Counted from the stretch's first letter, positions 1 through 10,626 are shown. The stretch: DNA of 64,000 nt from Evernia prunastri (GCA_003184365.1 NKYR01000027.1:1-64000); one strand, 5' to 3'. Made by a program: numbers and translations. Notes: generated by a model from the sequence alone, not told the origin.

Positions 1-1022
1 TAGCGCGTCAAATAAGAAGATCCTTGGATCGTTGGAAAGCGCAGATTGAGGCCTATAATCTACGAAAGTCTGAAAGTATCATGCACTGAGGGCATAGAGG
101 CATTGAAGTTGCAAGTATATTACACCCAAATTTTGATGTTCCTACGCTCGGGAGGCCTAGCGGGCTGACTCAGCACGCGATACCTAAAAGCGTAATCAGA
201 TGGAGGTTTACATTGGCTGCACATACAAATTCAAGGTTTTTTAGCTCAGCCCTACCTTATTGTTTTATATATACTGATGATGATGATATATTAAAACTTA
301 TAGTACTAATATAATAGCTTGCTTTTTATATTCTTCAAGATCTTTCAATCACGAAATTTAATCTTCAATTTTATTACGTTAATATAATCTTTCAAATTTA
401 TATATATCGAATTACTATTTCTCTGCTTCGAAGCTACGAAAATAAATAAAATTATAGTAATTTTACGACTAAAGATACGACTAGTTAAACGCTGAGAATT
501 AAAATAATCGCGAATAGTAAGTTTAGCTGTTAGACGAAAGAATCGAAAGTCTGCGAGACTGATAAAGATCGTTAATAATGTAGATAGCTGAGATAGTTGA
601 ATAATAATAGTAATCGAAGTATTAGTAGCTAACGCGCGATCACGTATACGCGCGATATTCTCTATCTTTTTATTATTCTTTTTTCTCTCATTTCTCTACT
701 TGTTTTTATATAATCGTTTTTATTGATTAAATATACTCTTAGACGAAGTTTCGACAGTGAATCTATCAGTTGAATTCTTTTAAATTGTCGTTAATTAGCT
801 CTTTAAATTCTAAGAGAAGATCATATAATATCTTCGCGAGTCTTTGAAATAATAGACTAACTAAAAATAATTCTAAGTTTTATAATTCTATTTGACACAC
901 TCTCAGCGAGCTCGAATCTCACGTCTAATAACGAAAATAGAATCGATATTATTCTCCGCAATCTAAGCGCTGAGCAATCGATCGATGAGATTAAAAGCTG
1001 TGAGAACGTCGATGATGCTTAT

Positions 1023-1175
1023 TGTTACGAGTGTGTCAAGCAGGCACTTGGCAAGTAGCCCTATGGGCTAGGGTCTTGGCACACTCTCCCACTATATGTA
1101 CCATAGTTCCTAGAGATAGCAAGTTCCTTCCTCATCAATAGAATCTTGGTCAACCACCTAGGTACGCTCCTAACA
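1023..1175 (+). repeat. 5' LTR of the miniature element
   Basis: 153 bp with TG...CA ends, preceded by TSD copy CTTAT (1018-1022). It matches 1926-2078 and, inverted, 2116-2268. Confidence 0.85.
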
Positions 1176-1925
1176 TTATTCTATTGATCCCTCACCCATA
1201 GGATATTGGGCCCCTGGCCTTAGCCCTCCGTTGAAAAGAACGCGTGGCTTACGATGAGGCGGACGACCCCGAAAGGCAGACACACTCATCACCAGTGAGG
1301 CCGACGATCCCGAAAGGCAGGAACACTCGCTGTTAGCTCGTTGGCAGGCGAGCGGATTCAAAAGAAGCTGTCAAACAGGCTCGTGGCAGACGAGATTAAA
1401 GAAGCTGTCACACAGGCTCGTAGAACTAGGCGAGATCAAACAAGCTAGTCACCAAGTGAGCCTGCTTCAAGGGCAGTCAACGTACGACCTCTTCATTGAG
1501 CATGCTCGGCAAACAGTGAGCCTGCTACAATGGCAAACAGTGAGCCTGCTTCAAAGGCAGTCAGCGATCGACCTCTTGACGGAGCACGTCATCACCAAGT
1601 GAGCCTGCTTCAAGGGCAACAGCACGTCAAATATTGAGCCTGCTACAACGGCAACAATACATAGTGGCCTACTACAGCAGGCATTCCGATTCTACCAGGG
1701 AGCGAGTTGATGGCAAGAGCATAGGAGGCACAGGGTCAATCTACAGTGTGTGTCTCAGGCTGGGCTGCCAGCAGGTGTTGAAGTGGCAAGGCATGAGTTT
1801 GAATCTTCGGTTCTCAGGTGACAGCCTGCGAGGACTATCAGGAATGGGAGACACAGGGCCAGCAACACGCGTGTGTCTCTGGCTAGCCAGCCATGGGGAC
1901 ATGGCTTCTTCGGAGGGGGAGGTAA

Positions 1926-2078
1926 TGTTACGAGTGTGTCAAGCAGGCACTTGGCAAGTAGCCCTATGGGCTAGGGTCTTGGCACACTCTCCCACTATAT
2001 GTACCATAGTTCCTAGAGATAGCAAGTTCCTTCCTCATCAATAGAATCTTGGTCAACCACCTAGGTACGCTCCTAACA
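1926..2078 (+). repeat. 3' LTR of the miniature element
   Basis: 153 bp, same ends as 1023-1175. It is followed by TTATTCTATTGATCCCTCA, which is the sequence that follows the 5' LTR, so here the assembly runs back into element interior up to the N at 2098. Confidence 0.85.
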
Positions 2079-2272
2079 TTATTCTATTGATCCCTCANGA
2101 TAATAGATTTATAAGTGTTAGGAGCGTACCTAGGTGGTTGACCAAGATTCTATTGATGAGGAAGGAACTTGCTATCTCTAGGAACTATGGTACATATAGT
2201 GGGAGAGTGTGCCAAGACCCTAGCCCATAGGGCTACTTGCCAAGTGCCTGCTTGACACACTCGTAACATTAA
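2079..2272. other. Probable assembly misjoin with inverted LTR copy
   Basis: After a 19-base repeat of element interior comes a single N (2098), then the reverse complement of the right flank and a complete inverted LTR (2099-2268), then a truncated direct LTR (2273-2353) and the same flank in direct orientation (2354-2370). GATAATAGATTTATAAG at 2099-2115 is the exact reverse complement of 2354-2370. This is simplest as two contig ends of one locus joined in opposite orientation across one N. A true biological palindrome is the alternative. Confidence 0.65.
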
Positions 2273-2392
2273 TATGTACTATAGTTCCTAGAGATAGCAA
2301 GTTCCTTCCTCATCAATAGAATCTTGGTCAACCACCTAGGTACGCTCCTAACACTTATAAATCTATTATCTTTAATTTTATTATTGTGAATA

Positions 2393-2659
2393 TGTAACGG
2401 GGTCTAGACATGCGTGACTGAGCAACTCGTACATTGGTTACTAGATAGACTGAATCCTAAGGAACCCAAGTGGGAATCTTTAGAGGCAGCATATTTAGCA
2501 GGGGAGAGTGCACCCCCATGCTAAGCAAACTTACTATGCGACTGCTATAGCCGCACAGCTGCACCAGAGGGATAGTCTCCCGGATCTGGCCTAGATGTAT
2601 GTTGGATTCCTGGACTTCTGACAGGCCGCCTCATCCCTAGAGACCTCATGGCCCTTACA
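2393..2659 (+). mobile_element. Solo LTR, TSD GAATA, with duplicated right part
   Basis: 267-bp unit beginning TGTAACGGGG and ending CCCTTACA, flanked by GAATA at 2388-2392 and 2660-2664. A single N follows at 2665, and 2666-2794 then repeats the last 125 bp of the LTR plus GAATA with one seen mismatch (CCGCACAGC versus CCGCAAAGC). The repeat across a one-base gap looks like an unmerged contig overlap, so the real locus probably holds one LTR. GC content is normal while the flanks are RIP-type. Confidence 0.8.
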
Positions 2660-3870
2660 GAATANATGCGACTGCTATAGCCGCAAAGCTGCACCAGAGG
2701 GATAGTCTCCCGGATCTGGCCTAGATGTATGTTGGATTCCTGGACTTCTGACAGGCCGCCTCATCCCTAGAGACCTCATGGCCCTTACAGAATAATAATA
2801 ATTAATATCGTTTTATTTCTCACAGACTCTTTTTTAATAACTTTATTCTTAATGCGAGCGTAACGATATATCAGATTAATTCGAAGCTCTTTTTTATTCT
2901 TTTACTTCTTTAATTCCTCAAGAACTATATTTTATTTCTCGCGACAATCGATCGAAGTCGACTTAATATTAAAATGATTTTATTTAAATATAGTAAAAAA
3001 ACTATACAAAAAAGTCGCAACGAGTGAGACTCTATAATATATTATATATCTCTTTTCTATAATATACTTACGAGTATTTTTATTTTGATTAACTAATAGT
3101 ATAAACAGTGAAATAGCGTTATTAAGCGTATACTTCTAAATCTCGATATTAAACGCAATCTTATCGTCCTCTTAAAACGATTTCGCGTTGATTTTATATG
3201 AAATCTTCTTCTTCTTCTTCTTCTAAATCTTCTTCTTTTTTCGCGTCTTCTTCTTCTTCTTTCGCATCTCGAATACTCGCTTTTCTCTATTCTTCTCGTC
3301 GTTTATTATTATCTAAAAATTATAGATTATCGATTTTAATAAAAATCGTCTGACGATGAAAAGAGACTGAGAAGAGCGAAAAGATAAGCTTTTTGATTCA
3401 CTAATCATTAGTTAATCGAAGAAGAATTCTAAACGTCGTCGTCTGCTAGATAGAAAAGAAAGTTCTGATAAAGATATATTATTTAAAGACTTAGATAAAT
3501 TAAACGACGAACTCGATCGTACGAGATTAAGAAGAGACTTAATAATTAATTCACGACGCTCAAAAGACTTCGATTTATTGAATCTTAATAATAATATCGT
3601 CGATATTATCTGTTTACGAGTCGATATAAAAAGCTTTAATCTGAATTTAGTAGATATAGCAGAAATAGATGTAGTAGACACATCTACTTTAAAAGAGACT
3701 TCGTTTAGTATAATATTTGCACGTCTCTTTTTGACTGAATTCTTTCTAAAATTCGAGAAACTCTTAATATCTATAATTATAACGACGATATAGTCTACAA
3801 ATGTAATAGACGAATTTTCTCTATATGCTTATACTATATCGCTCGAATAACTTCAATAATTGTTGAAAAA

Positions 3871-4055
3871 TGTCATGGTGTGGATCTCAGTCTAGTCAGG
3901 TTAATCTATGCGATAGCCGACGATCTAGGCGACAGCCCCTTAAGGGCTGCTCGCATCCCCCGTTCTTTCTTGTTTCCTCATCTTTCGTCTTGGCCTTTAC
4001 CTTAGTCCTAGCCATAGAGAATGAGATTCCTCTTATCAAGCCTCGTTCCCTGACA
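3871..4055 (+). mobile_element. Solo LTR, TSD AAAAA
   Basis: 185 bp starting TGTCATGGTGTGG and ending CGTTCCCTGACA, with AAAAA directly on both sides (3866-3870, 4056-4060). The ends match, in inverted orientation, those of the LTR at 5877-6127 plus 8337-8351, so both are one family. An ORF through it (from about 3870) is chance. Confidence 0.75.
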
Positions 4056-4242
4056 AAAAACGAGGTGCGCAGTAGGCATGTATGAAGAATCTAAGGAGTG
4101 TAATAGGTAATGTACACGGTGGAAAGAAAACTCTGATGCCAAGACCATAGGGCTAGACCCTGAAACCACTAGGTGCTAAGTGCACTTTCAACAATAATGT
4201 CTATTTAGAAAGATAAAATAACTGCTAAGACGTCTATATTGT

Positions 4243-4375
4243 TGTCACGAATATGGTGGAGTTGTACTGCCTGCATTGCAACTATGGTTGCTACGAAGCT
4301 ATTGTGCGGTGCGAAGACGGGCGCGCCAGGCCCAATCGGGCGAGGCCTTGGCATGCCCATGGCATGTCCGTAACA
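4243..4375 (+). mobile_element. Solo LTR, TSD ATTGT
   Basis: 133 bp from TGTCACGAATATGG to GTCCGTAACA, flanked exactly by ATTGT at 4238-4242 and 4376-4380. GC-rich centre (GGGCGCGCCAGGCC) inside AT-rich DNA. No coding capacity. Confidence 0.8.
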
Positions 4376-4560
4376 ATTGTGATATTTAAATTAATACTAT
4401 TTGACTTATATGAAATACGATCTTTATCAAAATTTTGCGAATCGAGATATAAAGTTGAAACACCCGTCAAAGATTCTGCAAAAAGAAATAACATATATGT
4501 TTACATTTCAAATCCAGCGAAGAAAATCAATTAACAAAATTTATAGAGACTGTCGCGCAA

Positions 4561-4712
4561 TGTCAAGGAAATAGGACTGGATGTCATATATTCATGTGTG
4601 GTGGAAAGATTGTTGATTATTTTATGTGCGTGCAGGGCAGATATGTGCGGAGATAACCGCGCTAAGCCTATTCAGGTGGTAGCCTCTAAGGAGGCCTTGG
4701 CGTACCGTGACA
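4561..4712 (+). mobile_element. Solo LTR, TSD CGCAA
   Basis: 152 bp from TGTCAAGGAAATAGG to GTACCGTGACA, flanked by CGCAA at 4556-4560 and 4713-4717. A short look-alike of its start (TGTCAATGAAATAGG) occurs at about 8424. Confidence 0.8.
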
Positions 4713-5289
4713 CGCAAATCGATTAAGTACTTAGAAACGCACTATCTTAATAGACGCGTAGCTACTATACGAGACTCTTCGTTATACGCTATACTCTTCG
4801 TAACTGGTTATAATACTCGTCGAATCGATAACTACGTTCGAGAAGAACAGCTCGAGAAAACCTCAGCTTATAACTTCTATTGAAGACTCGTCAGTCATTT
4901 CCTATTTTTTTGATTCTCTGAATAAATCTACTATTATAATTTAATAGAATTATTAAAAAACGAAGAATAAAGCGAAGGATAGAGCGAAGAAGAAGATAAA
5001 GACGATTTATCTTTTTGATGTGAAGTTAGAAATTGACGACGACGATATCGATGATTGAGAGTCTTTCGTACGACGTCGAGATATCTTACGAATATATAAA
5101 TCGTAGAAAAAGACGTTATTGAATACTAGCAAGTTCACGTCGTCGTTATCGACGATGTCAAGAGACACGATTTGTGTCAGAACCGTGCCCAGAGTCAAGT
5201 CTAATGGGGGTAAATTGAATAAGACAACTAGATAAGGAGGAAATATGTACAGAAGAAGAGCGCTTAAATACTAGGAAGAATCCCCGCTA

Positions 5290-5397
5290 GCCTATGTGTC
5301 AATGGGAATGTGTCAATAACCAATAAACACTCTATGTGCTAGACACATAGCCATAAACACTCCCTATGTGCCTGACACCTAGGGTACGTCCGTAACA
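5290..5397 (+). repeat. Possible truncated LTR 3' end
   Basis: GC-normal stretch ending GTACGTCCGTAACA, the same terminal motif as the solo LTR ending at 4375. I found no matching TG start with a paired 5-bp duplication, so it is either 5'-truncated or a chance resemblance. Confidence 0.35.
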
Positions 5398-5580
5398 TAT
5401 ATTATCTAACGCTTGCGAGATGTGTTTTAAACGATAATATTTACGATTTAATTATTTTTAGTAGAAAAAGCAGATTGCTTAGTATAGTAATATAAACTTA
5501 TATATATAAATTCGATATCTAACTAATAGTACTACTAAATCAAGTCGATATTGCGAATCGTAAAAATATTATACTATTAG

Positions 5581-5780
5581 TGTAAGATAATTGCTATTTC
5601 GAGAAAAATCGTTTAAATAGCATATAGTAATTGCTAAATCGACGAATATTATTTGAATAACATATAGTAATTATTGAATCGACGAATATTATATGAACAG
5701 CATATAGTAGTTACTAAATCGGCGAATATTATATGAACAGCATATAGTAGTTGCTAAATCGGCGGAAAGCGTGCGAATTT
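5581..5780. repeat. 40-bp tandem repeat, five units
   Basis: Units at 5581-5620 (diverged), 5621-5660, 5661-5700, 5701-5740 and 5741-5780 (partly diverged) keep an exact 40-bp period. The core starts CATATAGTARTTGCTAAATC and continues with a GRCGAATATTAT... half. Lies 96 bp left of the nested LTR pair. Confidence 0.85.
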
Positions 5781-6365
5781 TTATTGGAGTTGCTAATTCG
5801 ACGAAATTTCTGATTTCCGCAATAAACGCGCGATTAGCAATTTCAAATTCAGTAGAAACTTTTTAGATTTGCAGATTGTCAGGGAACGAGGCTGGAACTA
5901 GGGCTACCACTTGGTATACTTGGTCTGGTAGGGTCAGGTCTATTTACAAGACGAAAGACAAGGAAGGAAAGTGGAAAGTGGGCGCTCAGCGCCCCTATAT
6001 AGGATCAGACGAAAGCCAACACGGCTATCGCATAACCGTCGCATATACAACAGTGGAAATGGGATTCCAGCAACCCTTGGCTGACTAGGCTAGATCTAGA
6101 CTAGATCTGGGCTAGAAGCTGGGCTGATGTCATGGTTCCAGGCCACGCCTACCAGCCCAGCCCTACCGGCCTGACTAGTAGCCTTGGCGCACCATGATAT
6201 CTCAGCACTCCACTGTACATAGACACCTCCATACATGATATTCTATTCATTCTATGACATTACACTCTACCAGTCCGGTACTACGTCTAGACCCTGACAT
6301 AATATCATGTATCCAATTATAGCCTGAGCACGCTATCATTGACTATTGCTCCTACCAGCCTAACA

Positions 6366-6725
6366 GCCTACCTACCTACCTGTTTTTGCGGAGAAATCTC
6401 GAACAACACTACTGCCCTGCCTGCTTACCTGCGGGGACGTCCCGAAGACTATTCGCCTACCTACCTGCCTCACGGCCTACCTACCTGTTTTTGCGGAGAG
6501 ATTTCGGACAACACCACCGTCTGCTTACCTGTAGAGACGTCCCGAAAACGATTCGCCTACCTATCTGCCTCACGGCCTACCTACCTGCTTATCAGCCTAC
6601 CAAACTACCTGCTTAACGGCCTACCTACCTGTCTTTGCGGAGACATCTCGAACAAAACCACTGCCCTGCCTGCTTACCTGCGGGGACGTCCCGAAGATTA
6701 TTCGCCTATCTACCTACCTGTTATC
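6366..6725 (+). repeat. Palindrome-bearing minisatellite in gag leader
   Basis: About three units of roughly 110-145 bp (starting near 6366, 6477 and 6620) built from CTACCTACCTG blocks alternating with short palindromic motifs such as GGGGACGTCCC (6433 and 6683) and GGAGAAATCTCG. An ORF runs through it, but the repeats lie upstream of the likely gag ATG at 6726 and are probably leader RNA. Confidence 0.7.
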
Positions 6726-7780
6726 ATGGATTCAGACATTGAGCCAGTGGATTCGGATCGCGAAGAGTTTTCGGGGCTCTCGAAGATCCGCGAGTTGGAA
6801 GCTGCAAACCTTGCTCTTAACACCACTATCATACGTCTACGCGCGTCACGAGATCTACATCGTGCGAACAATTTGAGTCTTATTGCGAAGAATCAAGCGC
6901 TGGAAGCGAAGATTCAGGCCTTAACAGTCAAGGAAGAGACGGCTGATTTGGACTCTGATGTGGAGGAACAACCAAAACACCTGGCAAAGAGCCCTACCCC
7001 TACCCCTACCCTTACCCCGGCTACAACAAGAAATACCCTGATGTGCCATGTTTCTATGGCAACAAGGAGGAATGGGATCCATAGCGATTTCATCTAGACG
7101 CGAAGTTTCGTGAGAGCGCTATTTTGTTTCCTACCGAAAAGGCCAAAATGGACTACATTCGAGACCACTGCAAGTCTATTGCATTCGATGTTCTCAAGAC
7201 AAGAGCAGATCCAATGAACACAGTAGACCCTTACACTACATTCACCGAAATGATTGAAGAACTTCACAGCATGTTTGGCGATTTCGATAAGTTTACCAAG
7301 TGCGACGCGGAGTTGCATGATCCTCTGTTTGCCATGGGTGTCAAGAGGAAGGAAACCTTCGACGAATTCTACGCACGTTTTTCAGCCACCATAGCCCCAT
7401 TGGGCTACAGTGACACCTACAAGACGTCAACTCTCAAGCGACTTATCACCACCAAGCTTCGCCTCCAAATCCTGGACGGCACCAAGTCCTCTTTTCGTGA
7501 GACGGTTGAGCGTCTACGACGATGTGATCAGAATATGCGCTTGTGGGCCAAGGAAGAGGTGGAAGAGATTGATGATAACGAGTTCTATGGAACATTCTAC
7601 GCGAAACCCTCTTACTCAGAAGAATTGAAGACCCAGTTGAAGAGCGAAGGAAGATGTTTCAAGTGTCTGAGCCGTGGACATAGGCCTGGTGTGAAGGCTC
7701 CATGTTGGAATGCAAAGCCTTTGTCGGATCAGGAGGCAAAAGCCCTACTTGCTAGGGAGAATGCAGTGGAGAAGGACTGA
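6726..7780 (+). pseudogene. Retrotransposon Gag, broken
   Basis: Probable start at 6726 (MDSDIEPVDSD), followed by an acidic and coiled-coil-like N-terminus. The frame shifts by one base within the Pro-Thr repeat near 7000-7020; the second frame covers the Gag core and continues to 7780. That frame also contains a TAG at 7082-7084, where a Trp codon (TGG) would fit the EEWDP(W)RFHL context. A retroviral-type zinc knuckle is at about 7650-7710 (C-x2-C-x4-H-x7-C, with a longer last spacing than the usual x4). No pol follows. Ty3-type Gag is likely but not proven. Confidence 0.75.
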
Positions 7781-8599
7781 CAGCATAGCCTGTCAGCGAG
7801 GCCTGGTATCGGCCAGCAATGATGGATTTCTCGGACATCTCCAAGGCATAACACGAAGCATTTGCGGAGTCACGTGTCTGACGCATTCGGCCTAGCGCAT
7901 TCAAATCAGCATGCGGTTCGGCAAAACACCGGACATGTTGTTTTTGAACGATTCAGAACCATTTGGCCATTTCGAACAATGCGCCAAGACTCGAATTTTT
8001 ACTCCATGCGATTCTACCACTCAGCACCCTTGCACCAGGATCTTTCCCCCCTGTCTGCACTTGTTTTCAGCCCACTTTCCTTGAGATTTGACCGGTGGAT
8101 GCGGTCGCTGGAGGGGAGGCTAGCCATGAGGACATGGCGATGTTTTAAGGAGGGGGTAGTGTCATGGTTCCAGGCCAGGCCTACCAGCCCAGCCCTACCG
8201 GCCTGACTAGTAGCCTTGGCGCACCATGATATCTCAGCACTCCACTGTACATAGACACCTCCATACATGATATTCTATTCATTCTATGACATTACACTCT
8301 ACCAGTCCGGTACTACGTCTAGACCCTGACAGCTGACTTCACACCGTGACACAGATGTACTTCTAACGTCATATTCTTATTGATTCACAGAGCTTGAAGA
8401 TATTCGTAAGACTATCGTTCAAATGTCAATGAAATAGGAATATTCAGTTTCGATTGCAAGCTCTCTAACTTGTGTATACAGTCATTAGAGCATTAAATCG
8501 ATTAATCTCTTTTATATGCTTGTTGTAATAATAAAACAGTCTAAAAACTTTAAACATCTTCTCTTAAATATTCTGTTTATTCTCTTTGAAATTAAATAA

Positions 8600-9140
8600 T
8601 ACAACTCGAATATTAGTATTTATCTCGCTGAGACGTTTTCTTTTTTTGAAGACGATATTATTTATCTCGTTTATATTATATGCAGTAATTAATTCTAGTA
8701 TAAGATTATTATTTTGTCAGATCATTAAAAGAATATTATCTTGCATCACTGCAGTTAAAATTTCGTATAAAATATTCTTAAAGAACTTCTTCTTTATCTT
8801 CATAAGTAACTTCAAAATATTTAATCGATTTGACTTCATTATTATATATACGACAATCTCTCGAACTTTCAGAGTCTTAGTTAGCTTCGAATCGCTGAAA
8901 TAGTTATTTATAAAGAGAATAAAGTCAGGGGATAGAATATCAATGATTAATTTGAATATCATGGCTGAGGTATCTTTAAGTTCTTTGAATTTTGATCTAT
9001 CTTTTAGATCTTTTATAGACGAAGATCATATATAGTTATAGAGATAGCCCTTATCGTCAATTGTAAAAAACTTATATTCCTTCGAAATTGACTTGTCTGA
9101 AGCTATAATAGAATAATGTATACCTTCTATCTTCTTTACT
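8600..9140 (-). pseudogene. RIP-inactivated piggyBac-like transposase
   Basis: Reading the minus strand from about 9135 to 8605 gives one continuous frame interrupted by TGA codons where Trp is expected. It contains FILFINNYFSDSKL, then TLKVREIVVYIIMKSNRLN and TAVMQDNILL, which correspond to the DNYFTS..L...L...GI...GT.R.NR and ..V..DD.....W.DN segments of piggyBac (DDE_Tnp_1_7) transposases. The N-terminal half (to about 9800) is too decayed to read, though a Lys/Arg-rich stretch near 9700-9790 could be its start. TGG to TGA and loss of CpA fit RIP. Confidence 0.6.
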
Positions 9141-10626
9141 ATATATTTATCGATTACGTAGTAAGAACTTGAAGTACGAAGAATTCTTCAATTCTTTCGA
9201 ATCTCGTTTGCAAATGACTGAAGTTTTTTGTACTATACAGACTATTTATATCTATTCGTTTTAATAATTCTAAAGTTCTCTTCGTCAGAATTTGAGCAAT
9301 GAATATATCTTCGAAGAATAATATAGCGATTTCGAGTTATGAGATAAGTAAATAATAAAGTCACAGAAGTAACATTATCGATTCTTTAGTAGTTATGAAT
9401 AGTAGAAAAGTGATAGATTCTCATATAGATTGTAATAGCAACAAAGATTTTCAGCTTGGAAATAGTAATAGACTTTTATGCAGAAGAAAGAATAAGCTAC
9501 GTAGCGATATACAAATTTGTATTTGCGTAGAGCATCTTTTAGACAGTAGTAGTTTATATGAGACTAAAAAAAGTATATGAATTAGACAATATATCTTCAG
9601 GCAAATGACTGATAGACGCACGATATTCAATTTGTATTGATTAATACTCAGATAGCTTTGAGATGTCATTGAGTAGTGCATCGCGTTTTTAGATGATTCT
9701 GTCTTGCCTTAGTTTTAGCGATCTGTTTTTGCTTCTTTAGAGTTCTATTTAGTTCGTTCTAATTAGAAGTAAATAGAGTAGCAATTTGAGACATAATAGA
9801 TTTAATGTGATGAAATAATAAAAGAATATATAAAATGGTCGCGTTGGAGAAAGACGCGTTTTTCGGAAATAATTTGTTGCCTCGGCCTCGGCGATTATCG
9901 GATAAGATAGATATGCAATACTCTAACCCTAAATATATATCCAACTCAACATTAAATACTCCGCCCATTATTTGAAGCAGGCTATAGCGATAACGATTCT
10001 ATAGTTAAGACTCTTAAATAATGTTTATTGAATAGTATAGTGTTCGAGCATTATAGAGCTTTATTTTGAAGAAAATCGATATAGAAATAATTAAATGATG
10101 ATTAAAAACGTGAGAATAATGTTTAATGCTTACGATAATTGATTGAAAAATTATTCGACATCTCTACTTAATTAGCTAGATGATAGTAAGATTGAAATAC
10201 TTTTATATATATGAATTTAGTCATTGCTAATGCCATTGTCGAATATTTAAGAACGAATTTGATGGGGTGGAGGCATTTTGATGTTGGGCCGGATATGTAT
10301 TTAACCCTTTAGGATATTGCATATCTAGGTGTGTTGCATAACTAGGTGACTACGAGTACTTCTGCCCATCTCCTAGATCGAATTCTTGCTACTCTCAATG
10401 ATACGAGAGCTCAACACCAAAGAAAATTCCTTACCATAACCCTAGCCTTGTATCGTCTTAGTATTTGTTCCATGTACTTTACCGCTGTTGAGAAATGTGC
10501 TGAAATGAGTGGACTGAGGAGTATCTTATTGCCCGGACGAGGGAGAAGTAGCTACATAAGTGTGTGCCTTGCCAAGTCACTAGTGTAGGGTTGTTTGCCA
10601 TTGCGAATACCGATGTGCCAACAGCT

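Larger units (their letters stand above)
1023..2353 (+). mobile_element. Miniature LTR retroelement (TRIM-like), TSD CTTAT
   Basis: Two identical-looking 153-bp direct repeats (1023-1175 and 1926-2078) begin TGTTACGAG and end CTCCTAACA, enclosing a 750-bp interior with no gag or pol. A purine tract (1911-1925, GGAGGGGGAGGTAA-like) lies directly before the 3' LTR, as expected for plus-strand priming. The 5-bp flank CTTAT occurs at 1018-1022 and again at 2354-2358, after an 81-bp 3' LTR remnant (2273-2353), so the true right end is at 2353 and 2079-2272 is best explained as a misjoin. The interior carries repeats of AGTGAGCCTGCTTCAA (about 1455-1660). The 3' interior resembles that of the gag-only element at 6128-8331 (shared GGACATGGC plus G-rich tract), suggesting one superfamily. 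Confidence 0.8.
6128..8331 (+). mobile_element. Gag-only LTR retrotransposon, TSD GCTGA
   Basis: Two 172-bp LTRs (6128-6299 and 8160-8331) begin TGTCATGGTTCCAGG and end TAGACCCTGACA; they are nearly identical. GCTGA sits at 6123-6127 and 8332-8336. A purine tract AAGGAGGGGGTAG (8147-8159) abuts the 3' LTR. The 1.86-kb interior holds a minisatellite and one gag gene; there is no protease, reverse transcriptase or integrase, so movement would depend on a partner element. Unlike its surroundings it is not AT-rich, consistent with recent arrival or low copy number. Confidence 0.85.
5877..8351 (-). mobile_element. Solo LTR (TSD CAGAT) split by a nested element
   Basis: The outer LTR runs 5877-6127 and resumes 8337-8351, after the TSD copy GCTGA of the inner element. 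It begins TGTCAGGGAACGAGG and ends CCACACCGTGACA-like, i.e. the reverse complement of the LTR at 3871-4055, hence minus orientation. CAGAT is found at 5872-5876 and 8352-8356. Joined length is about 266 bp, longer than the 185-bp relative because of an extra central part. The inner gag-only element inserted later. Confidence 0.8.
1..10340. other. AT-rich, RIP-affected transposon block
   Basis: Long AT-rich sequence in which C remains mostly as CG or CT while CA/TG are scarce, and reading frames are closed by many stops; this is the expected result of RIP (CpA to TpA) in Pezizomycotina. No intact cellular gene is visible. GC-normal islands inside the block are retroelement pieces listed separately. 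The stretches 241-1017, 2795-3865, 4718-5290, 8357-8600 and 9150-10,340 show only RIP-type AT-rich DNA without a recognisable gene. Bases 1-240 have more normal composition and an open frame interrupted by one TGA, possibly the edge of another decayed element. The change to normal composition is near 10,300. Confidence 0.85.

Noticed and set aside
1634..2044. 136-codon ORF in the miniature element
   Set aside because: It runs across interior repeats into the 3' LTR and has no protein-like motif.
5581..5780. CRISPR-like look of the 40-bp repeats
   Set aside because: Units are contiguous without spacers and the DNA is fungal nuclear.
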